From Gammaproteobacteria bacterium (lineage in GTDB: Bacteria > Pseudomonadota > Gammaproteobacteria > GCA-001735895): DNA of 37,701 nt. The stretch covers positions 1-37,701 of the forward strand of contig JASJBV010000009.1 in assembly GCA_030066335.1 (NCBI GenBank), in the 5' to 3' direction. Below are positions 1-7,396 of the stretch, one piece after another. The translations under genes were made by a program, and so were the position numbers. The notes beneath the pieces were generated by a model that ran no database searches, was not told the DNA's origin, and saw nothing but the letters and a program-made list of their open reading frames with translations. How positions within the stretch are numbered: position 1 is the first letter of the stretch; each line of letters starts with the position of its first letter.

Positions 1-2
1 AC

Positions 3-50
3 CGAATCATTGCTCCGCTGAAGCCACTGCCAGAATCCGCTGACCGATGA
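3..50 (+). CDS. possible 3' end of an unidentified gene
   Basis: One forward frame is open from the window edge and stops with TGA at 48-50, giving a C-terminal tail that reads IIAPLKPLPESADR. The other two forward frames close sooner. It would converge on the protease gene at 110-1234. Fifteen codons are too few to identify a family, so this is only a possible gene end. Confidence 0.25.
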   Translation, partial: RIIAPLKPLPESADR

Positions 51-56
51 CTGACC

Positions 57-96
57 AACCGAATGCCCGGGATGCACACCCGGGCAGGCGTCGGTT
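57..96. terminator. GC-rich stem-loop after the protease gene
   Basis: TGCCCGGG at 64-71 pairs with CCCGGGCA at 79-86 across a 7-nt loop, and AACCGA (57-62) can pair with TCGGTT (91-96) outside it. It lies just downstream of the minus-strand protease gene. There is no clear U tract on either strand, so termination is inferred from position and the strong stem only. Confidence 0.35.
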
Positions 97-109
97 ACCG
101 GGTTAAGCG

Positions 110-1234
110 TCACTGTAACATCACCTCGACTTCCAGTTCCTGGCCCAGGCGCCAGATTTGCAGCGTCACCTGCTGACCGATGTTGAACTGATCGAGCAAT
201 GACAGCAGGTCGTTGACATCTTCAATCTGTTCCCCATTTATTGACAGGATCACATCACCCGGAATGACGTCACCATTCTGGTCCACGCTGGTCGCTTGCA
301 GCCCCGCCCTCTCCGCTGCGGAGTTCGGCTCGACCCGCAATACCAGAACGCCCTCCAGATCGAGCTGCTGCATGATCTGTTGGTTGATATCCTGGTCGAC
401 ATTGATGCCCAGCGTGGGACGGATATATTTGCCCTTGGCGATCAGCTGAGGCACCACCCGGTTGACCGTATCCACCGGCACCGCGAAGCCGATTCCGGCA
501 TAGGCGCCGGAGGGGCTGTAGATAGCGGTATTGATCCCGATCAGACGCCCGGCACTATCCAGTAAGGGGCCACCCGAATTGCCCGGGTTGATCGCGGCGT
601 CGGTCTGGATCAGGTGATCGATGCTGCCACCGTTATCGCCCTCGATGGAACGATCCAGCGCCGATACCACGCCGGTAGTCAGGGTATGGTCGAGGCCGAA
701 CGGATTGCCGATGGCCAGGACCTTTTGCCCCACCTTGAGATCATTGCTGGTGCCGATCGGAATCGCCGGCGGCAGGTTAAAGGGCACGTTGATCCGTAGC
801 ACCGCCAGGTCATGGGCCGGACTCGAGCCGATCAACACCGCCTTGTAACTGCGACCATCGATCAGGCGCACGTTGGCCTCGGAGGCCTGGTCGATAACAT
901 GGTTATTGGTCACCAGGTGCCCATGCTCATCCCACAACACGCCCGAGCCGGTGCCCCGTTCCACGTTGAAAATGTTGCGGGTCCAGAAATCCATCACCCG
1001 CTGGCTGGTTGTTATGAACACTACCGATTGACTGGATAAGTCGAAGATATCGATGGTATTGCGTTCGGATTCCGCGAGTTCACCACGCGCGGTAATGCTG
1101 CGCGGTTCTGCCGTCAAACTGATCAATTGGCGTTCCACCCAGGGTATCAGGTTCCACACCAGCAAGACGATCAACAAGGCGATTACCACCCAGCGTAAAC
1201 GCTGCAGAAACGGATCCGGGGTCTGACTATTCAT
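110..1234 (-). CDS. membrane-anchored S1C (DegS/DegQ-like) serine protease with one PDZ domain
   Basis: This 374-aa protein is a trypsin-like protease of the HtrA/Deg group. One hydrophobic segment at about residues 14-32 would anchor it in the inner membrane with the protease domain in the periplasm. The catalytic triad is visible: H112 in TNNHVID, D142 in HDLAVL and S220 in GNSGGP. A single PDZ domain covers about residues 270-370, with the architecture of DegS/AlgW rather than two-PDZ DegP. DegS-type enzymes sense misfolded outer-membrane proteins and cleave an anti-sigma factor, but that role is inferred here. The gene starts 8 bp after the tupB-like gene ends, so the two may be cotranscribed, an unusual pairing. 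The N-terminal protease region is not close to AlgW, so I give no symbol. Confidence 0.9.
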   Translation of the reverse strand: MNSQTPDPFLQRLRWVVIALLIVLLVWNLIPWVERQLISLTAEPRSITARGELAESERNTIDIFDLSSQSVVFITTSQRVMDFWTRNIFNVERGTGSGVLWDEHGHLVTNNHVIDQASEANVRLIDGRSYKAVLIGSSPAHDLAVLRINVPFNLPPAIPIGTSNDLKVGQKVLAIGNPFGLDHTLTTGVVSALDRSIEGDNGGSIDHLIQTDAAINPGNSGGPLLDSAGRLIGINTAIYSPSGAYAGIGFAVPVDTVNRVVPQLIAKGKYIRPTLGINVDQDINQQIMQQLDLEGVLVLRVEPNSAAERAGLQATSVDQNGDVIPGDVILSINGEQIEDVNDLLSLLDQFNIGQQVTLQIWRLGQELEVEVMLQ

Positions 1235-1242
1235 CTTAAGGA

Positions 1243-1944
1243 TCAGTAGCCGGGCGAACGCTTGTGTTCGATCGAATGCAGAAAAGCATTGAGCATGAAC
1301 GACAACAGCACCAGGACGATACCGAGCGCGATGCCCTCGGCAAAGTTACCCTTACTGGTCTCCAGTGCAATCGCGGTCGGGATGTTACGGGTATAGTGCA
1401 GGATATTGCCGCCCAGCATCATCGATGCGCCAACCTCGGCGATAATCCGGCCATAGGCCGCCAGTAGCGCGGTCAACAGGCCGAAGCGGACTTCGTACAG
1501 CAGGGTGTAGAAGGCCTGCATCGGACCCGCACCCAGGGTTCGCGCGGTTTCCCAGGCCCGGCTGTCGACCGCGCGCAATGCCGCCAGCGACATACTGACC
1601 AGGATCGGAAAGGCCAACAGGAACTGGCCCATGATCATCGCGGTCTGGGTGAACAACAGGCGCATGTCACCCAGGGGACCCTGCCGGGATAACAGGATAA
1701 ACAGGGTCAGCCCGACCACCACTGCCGGTACCGACAGCAACGCACTGAAGATCGAGATCAACAGGTTGCGGCCGGGAAAACGAAAATGGGCGAGGATAAA
1801 CGCGGTCAATAACGCCGGCGGGATGGCACAGATGATCGCCAGGGTGGATACCCGAAACGAGATCCAGATGATCCCCCAGATGTTGGGGTCTCCGGTCAGC
1901 AGCAGGCGCAGGGCCTGTAACGAGGCGTCGGTCAGGGATTCCAT
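1243..1944 (-). CDS. tupB: TupB-like tungstate ABC transporter permease
   Basis: A 233-aa integral membrane protein with about five or six hydrophobic segments. The permease EAA loop, which contacts the ATPase, is visible at about residues 128-150 (AWETARTLGAG). The stretch GRIIAEVGASMMLGGNI followed by TAIALETSKGN is typical of TupB rather than ModB. TupB works with a periplasmic binding protein (TupA) and an ATPase (TupC), but neither gene is in this window. It is divergent from the tungsten aldehyde oxidoreductase operon, which supports tungstate as substrate. The ATG at 1944 is the natural start, giving a normal family length. It is followed after 8 bp by the protease gene. Confidence 0.88.
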   Translation of the reverse strand: MESLTDASLQALRLLLTGDPNIWGIIWISFRVSTLAIICAIPPALLTAFILAHFRFPGRNLLISIFSALLSVPAVVVGLTLFILLSRQGPLGDMRLLFTQTAMIMGQFLLAFPILVSMSLAALRAVDSRAWETARTLGAGPMQAFYTLLYEVRFGLLTALLAAYGRIIAEVGASMMLGGNILHYTRNIPTAIALETSKGNFAEGIALGIVLVLLSFMLNAFLHSIEHKRSPGY

Positions 1945-1999
1945 CGCTGGCGTTGGTGATGTTCAGGGTTGATTGTTTGCACCGATACTAAGGAATCGG

Positions 2000-2045
2000 G
2001 GATAAACCCGTCAACCTCCGGCGAACTGATAAACAGGGTTTATCC
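2000..2045. promoter_or_regulatory. 10-bp inverted repeat between tupB and aorA
   Basis: GGATAAACCC (2000-2009) and its perfect reverse complement GGGTTTATCC (2036-2045) are separated by 26 bp in the divergent spacer. The spacing suits a protein-binding dyad or an RNA stem in a tupB leader. It does not match the ModE site pattern as I know it. Function is inferred from position. Confidence 0.35.
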
Positions 2046-2090
2046 GGGTTTTGAATGAGGCTAAAAGAAATTTATAGGCACAAAAACAAA

Positions 2091-2119
2091 TTGAATCACA
2101 ACGGGATTCAAAGTATAAA
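2091..2119 (+). promoter_or_regulatory. sigma-70-like promoter with overlapping dyad for the aor operon
   Basis: TTGAAT (2091-2096) and TATAAA (2114-2119) are spaced by 17 bp, a good -35/-10 pair. Transcription would start near 2126, leaving a leader of about 87 nt before aorA. A perfect 7-bp inverted repeat, TTGAATC (2091-2097) and GATTCAA (2105-2111), covers the -35 element and spacer, a position expected of a repressor or activator site. This is by eye only. Confidence 0.5.
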
Positions 2120-2212
2120 TTATCCCTCACTCATTAAGTTTAGGACCGAGCACCACCAACCATATTTCCCAAGCATTTACAGAATAAGCAAAAAAGCATT
2201 TTGGAGGAGAAA

Positions 2213-2692
2213 ATGCAAAAATCCCTACATATCGATCCGGTCAAATGCACCGGCTGTTTACAGTGCGAACTCGCCTGTTCCTACGAACATACCGGCAGTT
2301 TCAATCCCTCACGTTCATACATCAAGGTGTTTACCTTTCATCACGAGGGCCGCTTTGCACCCTATACCTGCACCCAGTGTGACGAGGCCTGGTGTCAGCG
2401 CGCCTGCCCGGTCGATGCGATCAGTGTCGACTTCACCACCGGCGCCAAGGTCGTGGCGGATGCCAAGTGTGTTGGCTGCAAGGTGTGCACCATTGCCTGC
2501 CCGTTCGGCACCATCAATTACTCCCAGGCAACCGGCAAGGTGGTCAAGTGTGACCTCTGTGGGGGTGACCCGGCCTGCGCCAAGGCCTGCCCGACCGACG
2601 CCATCACCTATATCGATGCTGACTGGACCGGCTACGATCGCATGCAGGCCTCTGCGGCGAAAAGCCTGCCGTCTGCCGAAGCCAACGCCTAG
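2213..2692 (+). CDS. aorA: AorA-like four-cluster ferredoxin subunit of aldehyde oxidoreductase
   Basis: A 159-aa polyferredoxin of the HycB/NrfC/DmsB type. Sixteen cysteines are grouped as C12-C15-C18-C22, C53-C56-C61-C65, C86-C89-C92-C96 and C113-C116-C122-C126, enough for four [4Fe-4S] clusters. It would pass electrons between the tungsten subunit AorB and the flavin subunit AorC in the cytoplasm, as in the Aromatoleum aromaticum enzyme. There is no signal peptide. I chose ATG at 2213 because GGAGGAG (2204-2210) lies just upstream; an in-frame TTG at 2201 would place that ribosome site inside the gene. aorB follows after 14 bp. The last 20 residues are low in complexity and alanine rich. 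Confidence 0.92.
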   Translation: MQKSLHIDPVKCTGCLQCELACSYEHTGSFNPSRSYIKVFTFHHEGRFAPYTCTQCDEAWCQRACPVDAISVDFTTGAKVVADAKCVGCKVCTIACPFGTINYSQATGKVVKCDLCGGDPACAKACPTDAITYIDADWTGYDRMQASAAKSLPSAEANA

Positions 2693-2706
2693 AGGAGGAT
2701 AAGACC

Positions 2707-4560
2707 ATGTCGTGGACACGAAAAATTCTACGGGTCAACCTGACCGAGGGTAGCTGTAACGCGGAAGATCTGAACATGGACTGGGCTGACCAATACCTGG
2801 GCCAGCGCGGACTTGCCACCAAGTACCTGGTCGAAGAGGTCGATCCCAAGGTTGATCCTTTGAGCCCTGACAACAAGATGATCATGGCCACCGGGCCGTT
2901 GACCGGGACCATGGCGTCAACCGCCGGGCGCTACTCGGTGGTCACCAAGGGCCCGTTGACCGGCGCCATCGCCTGTTCCAACTCCGGTGGCTTTCTCGGC
3001 AACGAATTCAAAAACGCCGGCTGGGACATGATCATCTTTGAGGGCAAGTCGCCCGAACCGGTGTACCTGTGGATCCACAACCAACACGCCGAACTGCGCA
3101 GCGCCGCGGACCTCTGGGGCAAGACCGCCTGGGAGGTCGATGACATGCTGCATGCGATTCACCAGGATCCGCAGGTGCGGGTCGCCACCATCGGCCGTCC
3201 GGCCGAGCAGGGTTGCTACTATGCCGCGGTGATCAACGACAAGCATCGCGCTGCCGGTCGCTCCGGGGTGGGCACCGTGATGGCGTCGAAGAACCTGAAG
3301 GCGGTCGCGGTGCGCGGTACCCTTGGGGTCGGCAACATCGACAACATGAACCAGTTCCTACAAGCGGTCAACGATGGCAAGCAGGTGCTGGCGGATAACG
3401 CGGTAACCGGCCAGGGTCTGCCCGCCTATGGCACCCAGGTGCTGATGAACGTCATCAACGGCATCGGTGGACTGCCTGCGCACAACATGAAAAACGCCGG
3501 TTTCGACGGCGCCGAGAATATCTCCGGCGAGGCCATGCATGAGCCACGCAAGAGTGACGGCAAGCCCAACCTGACCACCAATGCCGGCTGTTTCGGCTGC
3601 ACCATTGCCTGCGGCCGGATATCCACCGTCGACCCCGAGCACTTCTCGATCCAGGGCAAGGGCGAGCAATACCAGGGTGCTTCCGGTGGCCTCGAATACG
3701 AGGCGGCCTGGGCGCTCGGTGCGGACACCGGCGTCGACGATCTCGATGCGCTGACCTATGTGAACTTCCTGTGTAACGAGGACGGTATTGACCCCATCAC
3801 CTACGGCGCCACCGTTGCCGCCGCGATGGAAATGTACGAGGACGGTGTGCTGACCAAAGAGCATACCGGTGGCATCGATCTGCGCTTTGGTAATGCCGAG
3901 GCGTTCGTCGCCGCTACCGAGGCACTGTGCAGCGGAGAAGGGATCGGCCCGGACCTGGCGCTCGGCTCCAAGCGCCTGTGCGAAAAATACGGCCGGCCGG
4001 AACTGTCGATGAGCGTCAAGGGCCAGGAATTTCCGGCCTATGATCCACGTGGTATTCAGGGTATCGGCCTCAATTACGCCACCTCTAACCGGGGTGCCTG
4101 TCACTTGCGTGGGTACACCATTGCCTCGGAGGTTCTGGGCATTCCGGTCAAGACCGAGCAGACCGATACCGATGGTAAGCCGGAGCTGGTGAAGGCGTTC
4201 CAGGATGCCACCGCCCTGGTCGATTCCTCCGGCCTGTGCCTGTTTACGACCTTTGCCTGGGGTATGGACAATATCGCTCCGCAAATCGATGCGGCCTGCA
4301 GTGGTGACTGGAGTGTGGAGAAATGCCTCGAGGTCGGTGAACGGATATGGAACATGGAGCGCGACTTCAATAACGCGGCCGGGTTCACCGCAGATGATGA
4401 CAAGCTGCCCAAGCGCCTGCTCGAGCAGGCTATCGTCGGCGGCCCGACCGATGGCCAGGTCAACCGGCTTGGCGATATGCTGCCTAAATATTACGAGATA
4501 CGCGGCTGGAACGCGCAGGGAGAACTGACCGACGAAACCCGCCAACGCCTGGCGCTTTAA
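2707..4560 (+). CDS. aorB: AorB-like tungsten aldehyde:ferredoxin oxidoreductase catalytic subunit
   Basis: A 617-aa member of the AOR family, close to the usual length of about 605-620. The family uses W-bis-pyranopterin to oxidise aldehydes to carboxylic acids, and the reverse with low-potential electrons. The single [4Fe-4S] cluster ligands are visible as C295, C298 and C302 (CFGCTIAC), with the distant fourth cysteine at C511 (DSSGLCLF). The N-terminal beta domain is also typical (GPLTGTMASTAGRYSVV). The ATG at 2707 is preceded by GAGGAGG. Placed between aorA and aorC, it would form AorAB protomers. The physiological aldehyde or acid cannot be read from sequence. The order and the FAD partner favour the AorABC type over the monomeric archaeal AOR. 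Confidence 0.95.
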   Translation: MSWTRKILRVNLTEGSCNAEDLNMDWADQYLGQRGLATKYLVEEVDPKVDPLSPDNKMIMATGPLTGTMASTAGRYSVVTKGPLTGAIACSNSGGFLGNEFKNAGWDMIIFEGKSPEPVYLWIHNQHAELRSAADLWGKTAWEVDDMLHAIHQDPQVRVATIGRPAEQGCYYAAVINDKHRAAGRSGVGTVMASKNLKAVAVRGTLGVGNIDNMNQFLQAVNDGKQVLADNAVTGQGLPAYGTQVLMNVINGIGGLPAHNMKNAGFDGAENISGEAMHEPRKSDGKPNLTTNAGCFGCTIACGRISTVDPEHFSIQGKGEQYQGASGGLEYEAAWALGADTGVDDLDALTYVNFLCNEDGIDPITYGATVAAAMEMYEDGVLTKEHTGGIDLRFGNAEAFVAATEALCSGEGIGPDLALGSKRLCEKYGRPELSMSVKGQEFPAYDPRGIQGIGLNYATSNRGACHLRGYTIASEVLGIPVKTEQTDTDGKPELVKAFQDATALVDSSGLCLFTTFAWGMDNIAPQIDAACSGDWSVEKCLEVGERIWNMERDFNNAAGFTADDDKLPKRLLEQAIVGGPTDGQVNRLGDMLPKYYEIRGWNAQGELTDETRQRLAL

Positions 4561-4573
4561 CAAGAATAGAGCT

Positions 4574-4601
4574 AACCCGGGGCGCGATTGCGCCGCGGGT
4601 T
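4574..4601 (+). promoter_or_regulatory. intercistronic stem-loop between aorB and aorC
   Basis: AACCCGGGGCGC (4574-4585) and GCGCCGCGGGTT (4590-4601) form a 12-bp stem with one mismatch and a GATT loop. No T-run follows, so it is not a standard terminator. It ends 26 nt before aorC. A likely role is partial attenuation or 3' protection of the aorAB message, but this is inferred. Confidence 0.6.
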
Positions 4602-4627
4602 ATGATTCTGGCTGAGGAGGCAATTCT

Positions 4628-5881
4628 ATGCAGCATGTAATCATAGGCGCGGGCCCGGCCGGGGTGATCGCTGCCGAAACCCTGCGTAAGCAGGACCCCG
4701 CGGCATCGATAACCCTGATCGGTGACGAACCCGAACCACCCTATTCACGTATGGCGATCCCCTATTACCTGATCGGTAATATCGAGGAAGCCGGCACCTA
4801 TCTGCGTGAACCTGACCAGCACCTGCGCGGACTCAACATCGACCTGCTGCATACCACGGTTACCGGGGTGGATCCTGCCAGCAAGACCTTGAGCCTGAGC
4901 AGCGGCGACCCGGTCAGCTACGACAAATTGCTGATCGCGACCGGTTCACAGCCGGTGTCGCCACCGATCGCCGGCATGGATCATGAACGGGTCAGTAGTT
5001 GTTGGACCCTGGAGGATGCGCGCAAGATTATCGCCAATACCGAGGCCGGTTCCGAGGTCGTGCTGATTGGTGCCGGTTTTATCGGCAGTATCATTCTCGA
5101 GGCCCTGGTTCAGCGCGGGGTCAATCTGAGCGTGGTTGAGACCGGCGACCGCATGGTGCCGCGGATGCTGGATGACAAGGCCGGTAACCTGCTCAAACGC
5201 TGGTGTGAGTCCAAGGGGGTCAGGGTGTTTACCTCCTGTAGCGTACAGGCGATCTCAGATGCTGGTGACGGCGTCAGGGTCAGCCTGAGTAACGGCGATA
5301 GCCTCGCCGCGCAATTGGTGATCAGTGCCACCGGGGTCAAACCCAATATCGACTTCCTCGCCGGCAGCGGTATCAAGACCGACCAGGGGGTGCTGGTCAA
5401 TGAATGGCTGCAAACCTCGGATCCGAACGTCTATGCCGCCGGTGATGTCGCCCAGGGTCTCGATTTCTCCACTGGTGAACACAGTGTGCAGGCGATCCAG
5501 CCTACCGCCACTGATCATGGCCGGATCGCGGCGTTGAATATGGCCGGTATCCGCCATCAACATCATGGCTCGGTCAACATGAACGTGCTCGACACGCTGG
5601 GCCTGATCTCGCATTCCTTCGGTTTATGGATGGGCGTCAACGGTGGTGACAGCAGCACCCTGTATACCCCCGATGACTACAAGTACCTGAACCTGCAATT
5701 TGATGGGGAGCACCTGGTGGGTGCCAGTTGTACTGGCATGACCCAGCATATCGGTATCCTGCGCGGTCTGATCGAAACCCGGCTGCCGCTGGGTGACTGG
5801 AAACCCCGGCTGCTGCAGGACCCGACGGCATTTGTCGAGGCTTACATGGCCAGGACCCAGGAAATCGGTTATCACGCTTAG
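4628..5881 (+). CDS. aorC: AorC-like FAD-dependent NAD(P)H oxidoreductase subunit
   Basis: A 417-aa pyridine nucleotide-disulfide oxidoreductase fold protein. The FAD-binding GAGPAG motif is at residues 7-12, the LLIATGSQP motif near 101-109, the second nucleotide-binding GAGFIG at 148-153, and the FAD GD motif (AAGDVAQ) near 268. No redox-active disulfide is evident, as in NADH-dependent ferredoxin reductases. In AorABC enzymes this subunit couples the iron-sulfur chain to NAD(H). The start has a strong GAGGAGG 7-8 nt upstream. The stop codon TAG is built from TA of the gene and G from the MITE-like element that begins at 5881. Removing that element would give a protein one tyrosine longer. 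Confidence 0.9.
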   Translation: MQHVIIGAGPAGVIAAETLRKQDPAASITLIGDEPEPPYSRMAIPYYLIGNIEEAGTYLREPDQHLRGLNIDLLHTTVTGVDPASKTLSLSSGDPVSYDKLLIATGSQPVSPPIAGMDHERVSSCWTLEDARKIIANTEAGSEVVLIGAGFIGSIILEALVQRGVNLSVVETGDRMVPRMLDDKAGNLLKRWCESKGVRVFTSCSVQAISDAGDGVRVSLSNGDSLAAQLVISATGVKPNIDFLAGSGIKTDQGVLVNEWLQTSDPNVYAAGDVAQGLDFSTGEHSVQAIQPTATDHGRIAALNMAGIRHQHHGSVNMNVLDTLGLISHSFGLWMGVNGGDSSTLYTPDDYKYLNLQFDGEHLVGASCTGMTQHIGILRGLIETRLPLGDWKPRLLQDPTAFVEAYMARTQEIGYHA

Positions 5882-6020
5882 CAGACTGTTGAAAAGGCCT
5901 ATGGTGGCACGATCCTGCGTTGAATTGCGGCTCAAAATGCTCATGTACTAGCGTGTACACTCCGCTTTTTCGCCCCACGGCCTTGTCTCGCACTCAGCAT
6001 AGACCTTTTCAACAGCCTGC
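5881..6020. mobile_element. 140-bp MITE-like element with terminal inverted repeats, inserted in the aor operon
   Basis: The ends are near-perfect inverted repeats: GCAGACTGTTGAAAAGG at the left and CCTTTTCAACAGCCTGC at the right, about 21 of 23 positions matching when extended to CTATG. The flanks carry a 3-bp direct repeat TTA (5878-5880 and 6021-6023), consistent with target duplication. The element has no useful ORF and contains a small GTGTACAC palindrome. Similar TGTTGAAAA-ended repeats are, from memory, common in proteobacterial genomes. Its transposase and copy number elsewhere are unknown. Confidence 0.75.
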
Positions 6021-6046
6021 TTACTGACAAAGGATTTTTATATCGT

Positions 6047-6298
6047 ATGAAGATGCACCTTGAGCTTTACGCGTCGCTGATGGAGAAATTGCCACCGGGT
6101 AACGCGCGCTTCCGCCGGACCCTGGATGTCGACGAGGGTACCAGCGTGCAACAGCTTATCGAACGCTTTCGCATCACTGACGAGGAAGCGCACATCGTGC
6201 TGGTCAATGGTCATTTTGTCTGCGGCGAGGATCGCTCGCAACGGATTCTCGAGACCGAGGACGTGGTTTCGATCTGGCCTCCCGTCGCCGGCGGGTAA
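6047..6298 (+). CDS. MoaD/ThiS-like ubiquitin-fold sulfur carrier
   Basis: An 83-aa protein with the MoaD-like pattern: beta-grasp core, the stretch DVVSIWPPVAGG and a C-terminal Gly-Gly, the residue pair that is adenylated by a MoeB-type enzyme and thiocarboxylated to deliver sulfur during molybdopterin synthesis. A MoaD homologue is expected next to tungsten-pterin AOR genes. No moaE lies beside it, so it is either a dedicated carrier using a housekeeping MoaE or has another substrate. AAAGGA at 6029-6034 lies 12 nt before the ATG at 6047; a second ATG at 6053 is possible. The MITE-like element separates it from aorC. Confidence 0.85.
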   Translation: MKMHLELYASLMEKLPPGNARFRRTLDVDEGTSVQQLIERFRITDEEAHIVLVNGHFVCGEDRSQRILETEDVVSIWPPVAGG

Positions 6299-6304
6299 AC
6301 CTGG

Positions 6305-6616
6305 ATGTGCAGTGCGCGTATTCGTGATCTCGACATGGGTTACACCCTCGATGAATTTGCCAAGGTATTACAGGGCAATTTTTCCGCTGCGGATTCACCC
6401 TATCGGGTGGAGCAGGTCGCTGCCGGCCAGTGGCGGGTAGCCAGTCAGTCGGACCTCGCGGTGACCATTTCAGTCAAACAGAAACCGGAGCGCCAGCTGG
6501 GCTTGTTGAATCTGCCGGTGCTCGCGGTATCCTTCGCGGTAACTGCAGGCAACGATGACGAGGAACAGGCTTTTTATGACAAGTTCTTCAAGTATTTTCA
6601 TAAAGGTGGCGGCTGA
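6305..6616 (+). CDS. small unknown protein of the aor operon ending in GGG
   Basis: A 103-aa soluble protein with no family I recognise. It has a mixed beta core (YRVEQVAAGQWRVAS, LPVLAVSFAVTAG), then an aromatic, charged helix (EEQAFYDKFFKYFHK) and a terminal Gly-Gly-Gly. It sits 6 nt after the moaD-like gene and 3 nt before the E1-like gene, so it is surely in the operon. The start is uncertain: ATG at 6305 has a weak GGCGGG upstream, while ATG at 6335 (MGYTLDEF) looks like the better protein start but lacks a ribosome site. It may assist cofactor maturation or be a second substrate of the neighbouring enzyme. Confidence 0.8.
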   Translation: MCSARIRDLDMGYTLDEFAKVLQGNFSAADSPYRVEQVAAGQWRVASQSDLAVTISVKQKPERQLGLLNLPVLAVSFAVTAGNDDEEQAFYDKFFKYFHKGGG

Positions 6617-6619
6617 GTC

Positions 6620-7363
6620 ATGATCGACCCGCAACAGGTATTGCGTTATGACCGCCAGATCAAGCTGAGCCAGATCGGCGCGGAAGGCCAGCAGAAAATC
6701 AGTCAGAGCAGTGCCCTGATCATCGGCATGGGTGGACTCGGTTCCCCGGCCGCGATGTACCTGGCCGCGGCCGGGATCGGTAAACTGGTCATCAGTGATT
6801 ACGATGTGGTCGAGGAATCCAATCTGCAGCGCCAGATCATCCACCGCAACCACCAGCTTGGGGTGTTGAAGACCCAGTCCGCGCAACAGACCCTGGCCGA
6901 ATTGAATCCGCATTGCCGGGTATCCACGGTTGACTACGAGCTGGCGGAGCAGGAGATGCGGCAGTATGTCAAACAGGCCGACATTGTGCTCGATTGCAGC
7001 GATAACTTCGAAACCCGGTTCCGGGTCAACCGCCTGTGCGTGGATACGGCTACCCCGCTGGTATCCGCAGCGGCGATTCGTCTCGAAGGCCAGATCATGA
7101 GTTATCTGCCAGAGTCAGGCTGCCCCTGTTACCAGTGCCTGTACAACGAACAGTATGAGAATGTACAAACCTGTGAAATGGAGGGCGTGCTGGGGCCCGT
7201 CGTCGGGGTGCTGGGGACGATGCAGGCCTTGATAACCCTGCTGATATTGACCGGCCATACCCAGGAAATAAAAGGTAAACTGTGGTTGTTCGACGGGATG
7301 AATATGAGCTGGCAGCAGGTCAAGTTGCCCAGGAACCCGCAGTGTCCGGTGTGCTCCAATTAA
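6620..7363 (+). CDS. MoeB/ThiF/HesA-family E1-like adenylyltransferase
   Basis: A 247-aa enzyme of the MoeB/ThiF group, which activates the C-terminal glycine of MoaD- or ThiS-like proteins with ATP. Visible features are the nucleotide-binding GMGGLGSPA at about 36-44, the conserved arginine segment SNLQRQIIHR at 67-76, and the zinc cysteine pairs C170/C173 and C242/C245. C185 is in the position of the E1-type cysteine (TCEMEGVLGPVVG). It overlaps no neighbour and lies 3 nt after the GGG-ended protein. A second, separate MoeB is encoded at 28058-28804, so this copy is probably dedicated to the aor operon. Confidence 0.9.
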   Translation: MIDPQQVLRYDRQIKLSQIGAEGQQKISQSSALIIGMGGLGSPAAMYLAAAGIGKLVISDYDVVEESNLQRQIIHRNHQLGVLKTQSAQQTLAELNPHCRVSTVDYELAEQEMRQYVKQADIVLDCSDNFETRFRVNRLCVDTATPLVSAAAIRLEGQIMSYLPESGCPCYQCLYNEQYENVQTCEMEGVLGPVVGVLGTMQALITLLILTGHTQEIKGKLWLFDGMNMSWQQVKLPRNPQCPVCSN

Positions 7364-7396
7364 ATGCATGACACTGACTTTTTTTCATCCCGGTTT

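Noticed and set aside
1945-2212. molybdenum/tungsten cofactor riboswitch in the tupB-aorA spacer
   Set aside because: A CCTCCGG stretch and stems are present, but I cannot match the conserved core of the Moco RNA motif.
2055-2702. 215-codon forward ORF overlapping aorA in another frame
   Set aside because: Its proline/serine/arginine-rich translation is a shadow of the cysteine-rich aorA frame, which has a strong ribosome site and family match.
3358-4563. 401-codon ORF antisense to aorB
   Set aside because: Long antisense frames are expected in GC-rich genes; aorB on the other strand has full AOR motifs.
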